Positions 35,279 to 43,453 of a DNA stretch of 64,000 nucleotides are shown here, piece after piece. The stretch is from Sediminibacterium roseum. GTDB taxonomy: Bacteria; Bacteroidota; Bacteroidia; Chitinophagales; Chitinophagaceae. Every line of letters begins with the position of its first letter. Positions within the stretch are counted from its first letter, which is position 1. The position numbers and the translations under genes were made by a program. The notes beneath the pieces were generated by a model. It saw only the letters and a program-made list of their open reading frames with translations, was not told the DNA's origin and ran no database searches. Location: contig NZ_JAACJS010000015.1 of NCBI RefSeq assembly GCF_009939005.1, positions 684,325 to 748,324 of the forward strand, written 5' to 3'.

Positions 35279-36334
35279 ATGTCTTTCAACCTCGAACAGA
35301 TAACCCGGGAAAACATCAAAAAACTCACCCCCTATTCATCCGCCCGTGATGAATTCAGCGGAGAAGCCAAAGTGTTTCTCGACGCGAATGAGAACAGCCT
35401 GGGCTCGCCGCTTACCAAATGGTACAACCGCTATCCCGATCCGCACCAGCGTGCCATTAAAGAAAAGCTGGGCAGGATAAAAGGCATTGCGCCCGAACAT
35501 ATTTTTTTAGGGAACGGGAGCGATGAATGCATCGACCTGTTGTTCCGCAGTTTTTGTGAACCGGGAAAAGACAATGTTGTGATCTGCCCGCCAACCTATG
35601 GCATGTACGAAGTAAGCGCCAACATAAACGATATTGCCATACGCAAGGCGCCCTTGCTGGAAGACTTCCAGCTGAACCTCGTTCACCTGGAAACATTGGT
35701 TGATGCAAACACAAAGCTCATCTGGCTCTGCTCACCCAACAACCCAACCGGCAATGCATTGAACCGGGCCGATATAGAAATGGTGCTGAATAATTTCAAC
35801 GGTATTGTGGTGATCGATGAAGCATACATCAACTTCTCCAAACAAAAAACATTTATACAGGAACTGGTAGACTATCCAAACCTCGTAGTGTTACAAACAT
35901 TAAGCAAGGCCTGGGGGCTGGCCGGACTTCGCCTTGGAATGGCCTTTGCTTCTGCAGGTATCATCGGGATCCTTGACAAGGTAAAACCGCCTTACAACAT
36001 CAACCAGGCAACACAGGAACTCGTGTTGAAGGCACTGGAAGAGGTGGGACAGGTAAACGACATGATCCGCATACTTGTAGACATGCGCGAAGCAATGGCG
36101 GAAGTTTTCAGGTCGATGCCAACGGTTGAAAAAGTGTATCCCTCAGACGCGAACTTTTTGCTGGTAAAAATAAAAGAAGCGCGAAACATTTATGAGTTCC
36201 TGCTTACAAAGGGAATTGTGCTGCGCGACAGGAGCAATGTGACGCTTTGTGAAGATTGTTTGCGCGTAACCATCGGCACCGAAAAAGAAAATACGCTGCT
36301 TGTGGAGGCCATGCACGAATGGTATGCGCGTTAA
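35279..36334 (+). CDS. hisC: HisC, histidinol-phosphate aminotransferase
   Basis: A 351-residue class I/II PLP aminotransferase. Motifs include DANENSLGSPL (about 39-49), GNGSDECIDLL (about 78-88), SPNNPTGN (about 151-158), VVIDEAYINF and the PLP lysine in LQTLSKAWGLAGLRLG (about 208-223). It is the last gene of the attenuator-controlled his operon. Its TAA overlaps the stop codon of the convergent gene on the other strand by four bases (36331-36334). Confidence 0.96.
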   Translation: MSFNLEQITRENIKKLTPYSSARDEFSGEAKVFLDANENSLGSPLTKWYNRYPDPHQRAIKEKLGRIKGIAPEHIFLGNGSDECIDLLFRSFCEPGKDNVVICPPTYGMYEVSANINDIAIRKAPLLEDFQLNLVHLETLVDANTKLIWLCSPNNPTGNALNRADIEMVLNNFNGIVVIDEAYINFSKQKTFIQELVDYPNLVVLQTLSKAWGLAGLRLGMAFASAGIIGILDKVKPPYNINQATQELVLKALEEVGQVNDMIRILVDMREAMAEVFRSMPTVEKVYPSDANFLLVKIKEARNIYEFLLTKGIVLRDRSNVTLCEDCLRVTIGTEKENTLLVEAMHEWYAR

Positions 36335-37053
36335 GCCTTATCGATATTGAAATGCACGATGAGCGGCACGTGGTCGCTGTACCTGCACCAATTATCAAAT
36401 TCGCCAACCTCAACTGAAACGATCTTATCAGCAAGATCTTTGGAAACAAAGCAATAATCGAGGTGATAAGGTTTGTCTTTGTGCCTGTACATGTATTGCG
36501 TCGGATGCAGTTCCGCGCCATGTAACTGGTTGTGGTGAAGATGGTAAACACTCTGTATTTTTTTCTTCGCCAGTTTTTCTACCACATGAGAGTGATTGCC
36601 CACGCGGTATTTCCTGTCCCATATGGTGTTGCTGTTAAAATCCCCTGCAAGCACCGTTTGTTTCCGGTTGATGCGTTTGTTGTAATGATGAAGGGCTTTC
36701 CAGACCTGTTCAACATAAGTGCCATCGGGGTCTTCAGGGTTGTTGGCCCAGACGGCAAAAAGTGTGAAATCGAAACCACCGCCATACACGGTTATGGGCG
36801 CGATCAGTTTAAGATCGGGATTATGGCTGCGTATTTTTTTCAACCTGAAACTTCCGTAAGAAAAAATGCCAAGCCCTTTGCTGGCATTTGAACCGAACCA
36901 CAGCGCATCCGTATATGGCGGCACTCCTTCGGGAAAGGACAAACGGGAAGGATGTTCACATTCGGGCACCACTAGCACATCAGGCGCGTGCGCAAGAATG
37001 GCCGCCGCTTTTTTTCGGAAGGCCATGTTGCAGTTCCAGGTGATGATCTTCAT
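36331..37053 (-). CDS. Endonuclease/exonuclease/phosphatase family protein
   Basis: A 240-residue metal-dependent phosphoesterase of the EEP superfamily. Motifs in order are ITWNCNMAFRKK (N-terminal, Asn), VVPECEHPS (metal Glu, about 31-39), LAGDFNSNTIWD (about 135-146), DYCFVSKD (about 204-211) and the C-terminal YSDHVPLIVHF (catalytic His). There is no signal peptide. I used ATG 37053 because the frame upstream has no family sequence. It could act on DNA, RNA or a small phosphoester. Confidence 0.88.
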   Translation of the reverse strand: MKIITWNCNMAFRKKAAAILAHAPDVLVVPECEHPSRLSFPEGVPPYTDALWFGSNASKGLGIFSYGSFRLKKIRSHNPDLKLIAPITVYGGGFDFTLFAVWANNPEDPDGTYVEQVWKALHHYNKRINRKQTVLAGDFNSNTIWDRKYRVGNHSHVVEKLAKKKIQSVYHLHHNQLHGAELHPTQYMYRHKDKPYHLDYCFVSKDLADKIVSVEVGEFDNWCRYSDHVPLIVHFNIDKA

Positions 37054-37128
37054 GTGGCGCGCATTTCGCCACAAATGTATATGCAAAACGGGATGCAATC
37101 TTTATCTTACGGTTCTAAAAGAACAAAG

Positions 37129-38253
37129 ATGCGTTTATTGTTTGCTGCTTTTCTCTTCAGCCTCGTTTTGCAGGCACCTGCACAGGATCATTATCTTTTC
37201 ATAGGTACATATACCAATACGGGTAGCAAGGGTATCTATGTTTACAAATTTGATTCCAATACGGGAGAGCTAAACTGGGTAAGCAATACAGACAGTTCAG
37301 CCAACCCCTCTTTCCTGGCCGTTACAGGTGATGGGAAATATTTGTATGCGGTAAACGAAGTGAGCCGCGACAGGTCGGGTTTTGTTGCCTCGTATGCATT
37401 TGATGCAGCCAACGGCAAATTGTCTTTCCTCAACAAACAATCCAGTGGCAGTGAAAACCCATGCCATGTTTCGGTTACAAAAGACGGCAAATGGGTGGCC
37501 GTTGCCAATTATACCGGGGGGAGCCTGGCCATGCTGCCGGTGAATACAGACGGATCGCTTCAACCTTTTGCACAGCACCTCGTGCACGAAGGAAAAGGCT
37601 TCAACCCGCAACGGCAGGAAAAACCGCATGTGCACTCCGTATTCTTTTCACCGGAAGAAAAATATTTGTTCTCGCCCGACCTTGGCCTCGACATGATCAG
37701 CATTTACAAATTCGATGGCGCCGCAAAAGAACCGCTGCTGCCGGCAGCCAATCCGCAGGTTGCCACGCAACCCGGTGCGGGCCCGCGGCATCTTGAATTT
37801 TCGCCCGGTGGAAAATACATGTATGTGCTGGAAGAATTAGGTGGCGCCATAGATGTGTATGGCTACAACGATGGGGAAGCAACGTTCATACAGCGTGTAC
37901 CTACACATCCGTCGGATTACAAAGGCCAACCCGGGAGCGCAGATATACATGTTTCACCCGATGGAAAATTTTTGTATGCATCAAACCGCGGCGATGAGAA
38001 CAACATTGCCATATATGCCATCAACCCCGTGAATGGCATGATCGCGAACCTCGGCTACCAATCAACCCTCGGCACCGGGCCGCGCAATTTTATGATAGAC
38101 CCGTCCGGGAATTTTCTGCTGGTTGCCAATCAAAAAACAAACAACATTGTGATCTTCCGGAGAAATAAATTCACAGGTATGTTATCCGAAACAGGCAAAC
38201 AGCTGGAGATCCCGAGCCCTGTATGCTTGAAGATGCTGAAGCATGCATTCTAG
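37129..38253 (+). CDS. Secreted lactonase family seven-bladed beta-propeller
   Basis: About 374 residues: signal peptide (MRLLFAAFLFSLVLQAPAQ) and a lactonase-type propeller related to 6-phosphogluconolactonase YbhE/Pgl. Typical stretches are FIGTYTNTGSKGIYVYKFDSNTG, SGSENPCHVSVTKDGKWVAVANYTGGS, KPHVHSVFFSPEEKYLFSPDLGLDMI, PGAGPRHLEFSPGGKYMYVLEELGGAIDVY and TLGTGPRNFMIDPSGNFLLVANQ. It may be a periplasmic sugar-lactone hydrolase, but many family members lack proof of activity. ATG 37129 is chosen because it starts the signal peptide. Confidence 0.9.
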   Translation: MRLLFAAFLFSLVLQAPAQDHYLFIGTYTNTGSKGIYVYKFDSNTGELNWVSNTDSSANPSFLAVTGDGKYLYAVNEVSRDRSGFVASYAFDAANGKLSFLNKQSSGSENPCHVSVTKDGKWVAVANYTGGSLAMLPVNTDGSLQPFAQHLVHEGKGFNPQRQEKPHVHSVFFSPEEKYLFSPDLGLDMISIYKFDGAAKEPLLPAANPQVATQPGAGPRHLEFSPGGKYMYVLEELGGAIDVYGYNDGEATFIQRVPTHPSDYKGQPGSADIHVSPDGKFLYASNRGDENNIAIYAINPVNGMIANLGYQSTLGTGPRNFMIDPSGNFLLVANQKTNNIVIFRRNKFTGMLSETGKQLEIPSPVCLKMLKHAF

Positions 38254-38271
38254 AGAGAAACGAACAACGGG

Positions 38272-38679
38272 CTACCTGGTATCTTTCTCAAGCTTCTGTT
38301 GGTTCTGCAATACACCCAGGTAGATCAACACCGCGCCGATGCCGAGGAAAACATACTGGATGGTGAAAGTTTCGTGAAGCAACAGCAATTGTACAAAAAT
38401 AAAAATGCAGAGTACCACACCCTGCAGAATAATGAAGAAAGAATAAACACGGCTCTTACACAGCACCAGCACGGTCACAAACAAACTGAAAAATCCCACC
38501 ACGATCAAGAGTAGCCAGCCAATAGAAGAATAATCGTTGAACACCGTTTCGTACAACAGGTAAGCAGGAAGTCCCAAAGAATCCCCGCTTGGATCATGCA
38601 CCATGTGACAGCCGCCAAACAAAGCGGCACTGCATATAATCACCAATAACAGGAGCGATATGAACCGGAGGGTTTTCAT
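38272..38679 (-). CDS. Small membrane protein, unknown function
   Basis: A 135-residue protein with four hydrophobic segments (about 5-23, 53-72, 76-97 and 100-120). The first may be a signal or lipobox-like segment (LFGGCHMVHD). No recognised domain. It is co-directional with the FKBP fusion gene upstream, separated by about 190 bases that include a hairpin. Confidence 0.65.
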   Translation of the reverse strand: MKTLRFISLLLLVIICSAALFGGCHMVHDPSGDSLGLPAYLLYETVFNDYSSIGWLLLIVVGFFSLFVTVLVLCKSRVYSFFIILQGVVLCIFIFVQLLLLHETFTIQYVFLGIGAVLIYLGVLQNQQKLEKDTR

Positions 38680-38820
38680 TGCCGGCTACAAAGTAATAGT
38701 AAACGATGTCATTTCAACTACCACTCGCGAACCAGTTTAAAAAAAAGGGGAAATACCCCGGTTGTTAACGCGGGAAAAAAGCTTTGTTCCGGCTTACTTG
38801 TTCAATATTTTTTATATGAG

Positions 38821-38860
38821 TGATCGTTCCTGCAACAGCGCACCATTGCAGGAACGATCA
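38821..38860. terminator. Perfect 15-bp inverted repeat downstream of the FKBP fusion gene
   Basis: Arms 38821-38835 and 38846-38860 are perfect complements with a 10-base loop. It lies 14 bases beyond the 3' end of the minus-strand gene at 38874. No clean U-tract follows on either strand, so it may act as a transcript-end or stability hairpin. Confidence 0.55.
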
Positions 38861-38873
38861 ACGATTCACGCAG

Positions 38874-40583
38874 CTATTTTTTCGAGCTCAACACTTCCAC
38901 ATCAAATACCAATATACTGTTTGGCGGAATATCCTTGCTGCGGCTTCTTATGCTGTAGGCAATACCTGAAGGAATGTACATGCGGATCTTTCCGCCGGGC
39001 TTGCACATCGGCACAGCGATCTGCCAGCCGCGTATGAGGCGGCGCAGCGGGAACACCGCAGGTTTGTCTTTCGTCTGGTCGAAGACAAGCCCCGTTTGAA
39101 GTATCCAGCCTTTGTAATACAATGTCACCGTATCATCTATTGAAACATAATCGCCCGTTCCCTCTTTGAGTATATGATAGTATACGCCATCCTTGCTTCC
39201 GGTTGTATCGATCTCCTTGTTTTTCACACGCGCAAGAATTTCCTGTTTGTCTTTTTCCGCCTGCACAAGACTGTCGGCATTCTTCGTTACATCAACCATT
39301 GGCCGCACGCCGGCGGCAGCGCGTGAAAACACATCGCCATATTGTGCATTTGCTTTATGGAAACCACCGTTCCACAAATAAAATTTTCCATTCTCCTCTC
39401 CCCCTCCATAATCGATACGGTCGCCCGCCTTGCCGGTTGCATCGTAGGAGAAACTGGCCTGGGTAAGTTCTTTCCACGACCCGTTTTGTCTTTGTATCCA
39501 TTGGTTCCCGAAATACGCTTTGCGTTGAAGCTGCCCATTCGATCCAACAAAATTTTCGTTGAAGGAATAAAGATTGCGCAGCGTTTGTCCATCGTGCGGC
39601 GCTTTGAAACTCGCGATCAGCTTCCATTTCTGCAGTTCAGGAATAAAAAAATAGCCGGTGTAAATGGTGGTATGCGTGGCACTGTCTGCCAATGCGGTTA
39701 CCCAGAATTTATAGGTCTCCCCTGCTTTCCACGGGTAAACCCAATGGCTGTGGCCGCCCGTGCCTTCGTTGCCAAACCCGTCGGCAAACACACCCTCACC
39801 TTTGGCGAGGAGCTGCACCTTGTTTGAGTCGGCCACTTTGTTTCTGTCTATGGCTTCGTTACCTGAATCCCAGACAGAAAAAATAACCCGCCGTTCCGTT
39901 GCACTGTTTACCTGGATCCCGAAATAGCCGCGCGCAAACCCGCAGGCCATGTAATAGCTGTGTACAAGATCCGCACCTGCAGGAACGGTGATCTCATTGT
40001 AAAAAGAAGTTGCCTTCACGCTGTCCGGAACAGGATATTTCAAATGCACGGAAGCCGCATTGCGCCTGGGTTTCGGGTTGAAGTGCATGTTTTCGGTTGC
40101 ACTGCCGGAGAGCAGAACGGACCGGATATCGGCGATCACATCGCCCGCTTTTTTTACGGAAGACAAAGTGATGGTATAGAAACCACTGTCTTTGACATAC
40201 ACCTTTCCAACTTGTGTGTTTTTGTATTCAACGGAAGAAGGAACCGCTACGGTAAAAACTTTGCCCGGTGAAACAGCAGGCTGTCCCGTTTTCGTTGCCG
40301 AAGGCCCGTGTTCATCCTCAACAGAAACCCTGATCGTATTTCCTGCCGATTTGTTTTTCAGGTCCAGGCTTATCGCCAGTTCACCGGCTCTGCGCAGGTA
40401 AAAAGTGTAAGAGATCTTCTGCGAAGCATTTGTCCAGTGCAGCCCGTTCTTTTCAGAAAACATACCGCGCTCCTCTTTTTCCACAGGCACTGCATAGCCC
40501 GTGGATGCAGGGATGGCGATGGCTTGTGCCGAAAGTTTGATACACGAACAAATACAGGTAACAAGAATGATTGAACGGATCAT
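38874..40583 (-). CDS. Exported DUF5077-DUF3472 protein fused to an FKBP-type prolyl isomerase
   Basis: A 569-residue secreted protein. Signal peptide (about 1-19), then an N-terminal carbohydrate-binding-like beta domain (about 20-165, DUF5077-like), then DUF3472 (about 180-400, with HSYYMACGFARGYFGIQVNS, GGHSHWVYPWKAGETYKFWVTA and YTGYFFIPELQKWKLIASF). A coiled stretch follows (about 425-450), and the C-terminus is FKBP (about 460-569: GDYVSIDDTVTLYYKGWI, VFDQTK, LIRGWQIAVPMCKPGGKIRMYIPSGIAY, SILVFDVEVL). The FKBP residues look complete. The combination is unusual. The likely site is the periplasm or cell surface. Confidence 0.85.
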   Translation of the reverse strand: MIRSIILVTCICSCIKLSAQAIAIPASTGYAVPVEKEERGMFSEKNGLHWTNASQKISYTFYLRRAGELAISLDLKNKSAGNTIRVSVEDEHGPSATKTGQPAVSPGKVFTVAVPSSVEYKNTQVGKVYVKDSGFYTITLSSVKKAGDVIADIRSVLLSGSATENMHFNPKPRRNAASVHLKYPVPDSVKATSFYNEITVPAGADLVHSYYMACGFARGYFGIQVNSATERRVIFSVWDSGNEAIDRNKVADSNKVQLLAKGEGVFADGFGNEGTGGHSHWVYPWKAGETYKFWVTALADSATHTTIYTGYFFIPELQKWKLIASFKAPHDGQTLRNLYSFNENFVGSNGQLQRKAYFGNQWIQRQNGSWKELTQASFSYDATGKAGDRIDYGGGEENGKFYLWNGGFHKANAQYGDVFSRAAAGVRPMVDVTKNADSLVQAEKDKQEILARVKNKEIDTTGSKDGVYYHILKEGTGDYVSIDDTVTLYYKGWILQTGLVFDQTKDKPAVFPLRRLIRGWQIAVPMCKPGGKIRMYIPSGIAYSIRSRSKDIPPNSILVFDVEVLSSKK

Positions 40584-40728
40584 AGCATTGGTTTTGGATC
40601 AGGAAACGCCAACAAGTTAAGGTTATCAGAAGCAAGAAACAAGGATTGCCGTATACAAACCGGGCCGGAATAAAATCTTGTATGCCCGGATGCTTGTTTC
40701 CTGTTGCTGCAACCAGTAATTTTATTTT

Positions 40729-41610
40729 ATGATCAACTACAATCCCAGGAAATGGTTCTCTTTTATCTTTCGTTTCCATAAGGCGGATACGATACGTACG
40801 TTGTCGCCGGCAATTGTACTGATGAGCCTGTACTCCTGGGGGGCAGTATATGTAGAGCGCGTGTTCCTGCATTTGCCCGATAACAGTTTCGTGAAGAACA
40901 TTCCTACCATGCACGGCCTGCTGGGTTTTGCAATTTCCATGCTGCTGGTGTTCAGGACCAACGCCGCGTACGACCGATGGTGGGAGGGCAGGAAGCTTTG
41001 GGGAAGCCTAGTGAACAACAGCCGCAACCTCGCGGTGAAGCTCAACAGTATGCTGTCTGCCGACGATGAAAAAGACAGGAGCTTTTTCAAAAAACTGATC
41101 CCGTTGTTTGCAGATGAACTGCGTTTGCATTTGCAGAATGAGCGAACAAGGCTGGCACTCGATACCGCGCCACATCCCGATATTCCCGGTTTCGATACAA
41201 GCAAACACATACCCAACCAGGTGGCCATGCTGCTGATGAACAAGATCAATTTGCTTTACCGCGACCAGAAGATCAGCGGGCACCAGTTGCTGATGTTGAA
41301 CAATGAGGCGCAAGCGTTCCTCGACATCTGCGGCGGTTGCGAGCGCATCAAGAATACACCGATACCGTATTCGTACAGCGTGTTCATCAAAAAATTCATC
41401 TTCTTTTACCTGGTCACGCTTCCGCTGGGTTTTGCATTAACAATGGGGTATCTGACCATCCCGGTGGTGGCATTCATTTCTTATGTATTGGGAAGCCTCG
41501 AAATGATCGCCGAAGAGATCGAGGACCCGTTTGGGAAAGACGACAACGACCTGCCGATGCAACGGATGGCAGAGAACATCCGGAAAAATGTTTATGAAAT
41601 TTTAGCGTGA
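40729..41610 (+). CDS. Bestrophin-family anion channel
   Basis: A 293-residue inner-membrane protein. It has the prokaryotic bestrophin pattern: SLYSWGAVYVERVF, FRTNAAYDRWWEGRKLWGSLVNNSRNLA (about 66-93), and the C-terminal YVLGSLEMIAEEIEDPFGKDDNDLPM (about 249-274), where the acidic run forms the Ca-clasp-like region. Family members form pentameric anion or cation channels. The gene stands alone, 108 bases upstream of the TetR gene. Confidence 0.9.
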   Translation: MINYNPRKWFSFIFRFHKADTIRTLSPAIVLMSLYSWGAVYVERVFLHLPDNSFVKNIPTMHGLLGFAISMLLVFRTNAAYDRWWEGRKLWGSLVNNSRNLAVKLNSMLSADDEKDRSFFKKLIPLFADELRLHLQNERTRLALDTAPHPDIPGFDTSKHIPNQVAMLLMNKINLLYRDQKISGHQLLMLNNEAQAFLDICGGCERIKNTPIPYSYSVFIKKFIFFYLVTLPLGFALTMGYLTIPVVAFISYVLGSLEMIAEEIEDPFGKDDNDLPMQRMAENIRKNVYEILA

Positions 41611-41658
41611 TTATCAATCATTTATTTATCCCTCAGCAACCGCTCATCCAAAAAAACT

Positions 41659-41691
41659 AAACAAACGTTTGATTAATTCAAACATTTGTTT
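41659..41691. promoter_or_regulatory. Paired palindromic operator of the TetR-efflux operon
   Basis: A 33-base near-palindrome: left arm AAACAAACGTTTGAT (41659-41673), TAA spacer, right arm TTCAAACATTTGTTT (41677-41691), matching at 13 of 15 positions. Each arm itself contains a smaller palindrome (CAAACGTTTG and CAAACATTTG) spaced 17 bases centre to centre. It is 27 bases before the TetR ATG and overlaps the probable promoter (a TAAAC-TTTG box follows at about 41691). The arrangement suggests two cooperating TetR dimers. Confidence 0.78.
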
Positions 41692-41718
41692 AAACTTTGC
41701 ATTTCCTAATTTCTTACT

Positions 41719-42339
41719 ATGACAGTTGACAAGAAAGAGCACATCATGAATGTGGCCATTGAGTTGTTTGCGGAGAAGGGTTTTGAAGGAACCTCAGTCC
41801 GCGACCTGGCCGCACGCGCCGATGTGAATGTGGCGATGGTGAATTATTATTTCGGGTCGAAAGACAGGCTGTTTGAAGCCATCGTTGAATACAAGGCCTC
41901 ATTTATGCGCGGCAAACTGGACGAGATCGAAGCAGATACAAAAATGTCGGAGATACAGAAGATCGACCTGATCATTGAAAATTACGTTGCCAAAATCTTA
42001 TCCAACCCATCCTTTCACCGCGTGCTTCACCAGGAACTATTGGTGAGTGAGCGTGAATCGATGCACACCAACATCCTTAAAATATTCATGCGCAACATAA
42101 AAACACTGCGCAACATCATTGAAATGGGTGTGAAGAAAAAAGTGTTTAAGAAAGTGGACCCCGAATTAACCATGGCCACGCTGATCGGTACGATCAACCA
42201 GACCATGTTATCCAAAGCCATGTGCAATGTGCTGATGGAAAAAGACGGGAGCTTTGACCCTTATACCGACCCGCATTTCAGGCAACGTCTGATCAAACAC
42301 CTCAAACAGGTTATCCACGCATATCTCGTAAAAGAATAA
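41719..42339 (+). CDS. TetR/AcrR-family repressor
   Basis: A 206-residue regulator. The N-terminal helix-turn-helix is LFAEKGFEGTSVRDLAARADVNVAMVNYYFGSKDRLFEAIV (about 13-53), where GTSVRDLA and VNVAMVNYYF are the signature. The C-terminal ligand domain (about 60-206) is variable. It is the first gene of an efflux operon, 28 bases before the membrane-fusion gene, and lies right after a palindromic operator, so it most likely represses its own operon and responds to a pump substrate. Confidence 0.93.
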   Translation: MTVDKKEHIMNVAIELFAEKGFEGTSVRDLAARADVNVAMVNYYFGSKDRLFEAIVEYKASFMRGKLDEIEADTKMSEIQKIDLIIENYVAKILSNPSFHRVLHQELLVSERESMHTNILKIFMRNIKTLRNIIEMGVKKKVFKKVDPELTMATLIGTINQTMLSKAMCNVLMEKDGSFDPYTDPHFRQRLIKHLKQVIHAYLVKE

Positions 42340-42367
42340 ACCACACACAAACTACAAACAGTTTTAT

Positions 42368-43414
42368 ATGGCAGAGCAAGCAGCAACCAAAGAAAAAAAA
42401 TCGCCGGTAAGAACGATCGTTATCATCCTCGTCTTACTCGTAGCGGGCTATTTCGGTTACAAAAAGATCAATTTTGTATTGACACACGAAACAACAGACA
42501 ATGCACAGATTGAAACACAGATCACACCGGTATTACCAAGGGTGGCCGGGTATGTGAAATCCATTTCTGTAAAAGACTACGACTCGGTGAAGACAGGCCA
42601 GCTCGTTGTTGAACTCGACGACGCAGAACTGCAAACCCAGCTCCTGGAGATGGAAGCCGATTACAGGCAGGCCGAAGTGGATGTGGTAAATGCAAAAGCC
42701 GCATTGAACAATGCCGTTGTCAGCCTACGCGTAAACAAAGGCAACATCGACCTGAGCCAGATGCGCAGGAAAAAGGCGGAAGACGATCTCAAAAGAGACC
42801 AGAGTTTGTATGCCGACCAGGCCATCACAAAAAAACAACTCGACGATTCAAAATTCAACCTTGAAACAGCGGGGCAGCAGGTGGAGAACAGCAAGACCGA
42901 TCTCACTGCGGCAGAGAGCCGCATCGCCGTGTTGCAGGCAAACATCCAGAAAGCAGCGGCGGGACTGGATGTGAAAAAGGCAAAGATCGAACAGACAAAA
43001 CTGAAACTCACTTATACAAAGATCTATTCGCCGCAGGCAGGAAAGATCGGTAAGAAGAATGTTTCCGAAGGACAGTATGTGCAGGCAGGCACACCGTTGT
43101 TTTCAATTGTAAACGATACCACTTACTGGGTGATCGCAAATTTCAAGGAGAACCAGTTGAAGAAACTGTATCCGGGTAAAGAGGTAGACATAGAGATCGA
43201 CGCTTTCCCAGATCAAAAAATAAAAGGAACCATCGAAAGCCTTAGTGATGCCACGGGCGCAAAATTCTCTTTGCTGCCGCCCGATAATGCAAGCGGGAAC
43301 TTTGTAAAAGTTACGCAGCGCGTTCCGGTAAAGATCCAGATCAAAGACATCGACAAGTACAGAAAAATGCTAAGGGCAGGTTTGAGTGTGTTTGTGAGCG
43401 CGGAAGTAAAATAA
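42368..43414 (+). CDS. HlyD/EmrA-like membrane fusion protein
   Basis: A 348-residue periplasmic adaptor. One N-terminal membrane helix (about 15-33), then a biotinyl-lipoyl half (ITPVLPRVAGYVKSISVKDYDSVKTGQLVVEL, about 56-87), a long coiled coil (about 90-200), the second lipoyl half (YSPQAGKIGKKNVSEGQYVQAG, about 219-240) and a beta-barrel. It bridges the inner-membrane transporter encoded next and the outer-membrane channel encoded at 45081. Confidence 0.92.
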   Translation: MAEQAATKEKKSPVRTIVIILVLLVAGYFGYKKINFVLTHETTDNAQIETQITPVLPRVAGYVKSISVKDYDSVKTGQLVVELDDAELQTQLLEMEADYRQAEVDVVNAKAALNNAVVSLRVNKGNIDLSQMRRKKAEDDLKRDQSLYADQAITKKQLDDSKFNLETAGQQVENSKTDLTAAESRIAVLQANIQKAAAGLDVKKAKIEQTKLKLTYTKIYSPQAGKIGKKNVSEGQYVQAGTPLFSIVNDTTYWVIANFKENQLKKLYPGKEVDIEIDAFPDQKIKGTIESLSDATGAKFSLLPPDNASGNFVKVTQRVPVKIQIKDIDKYRKMLRAGLSVFVSAEVK

Positions 43415-43453
43415 CCTTTCCCGCCGGGCAGGGCACAGTTAATTATTTTTTTT

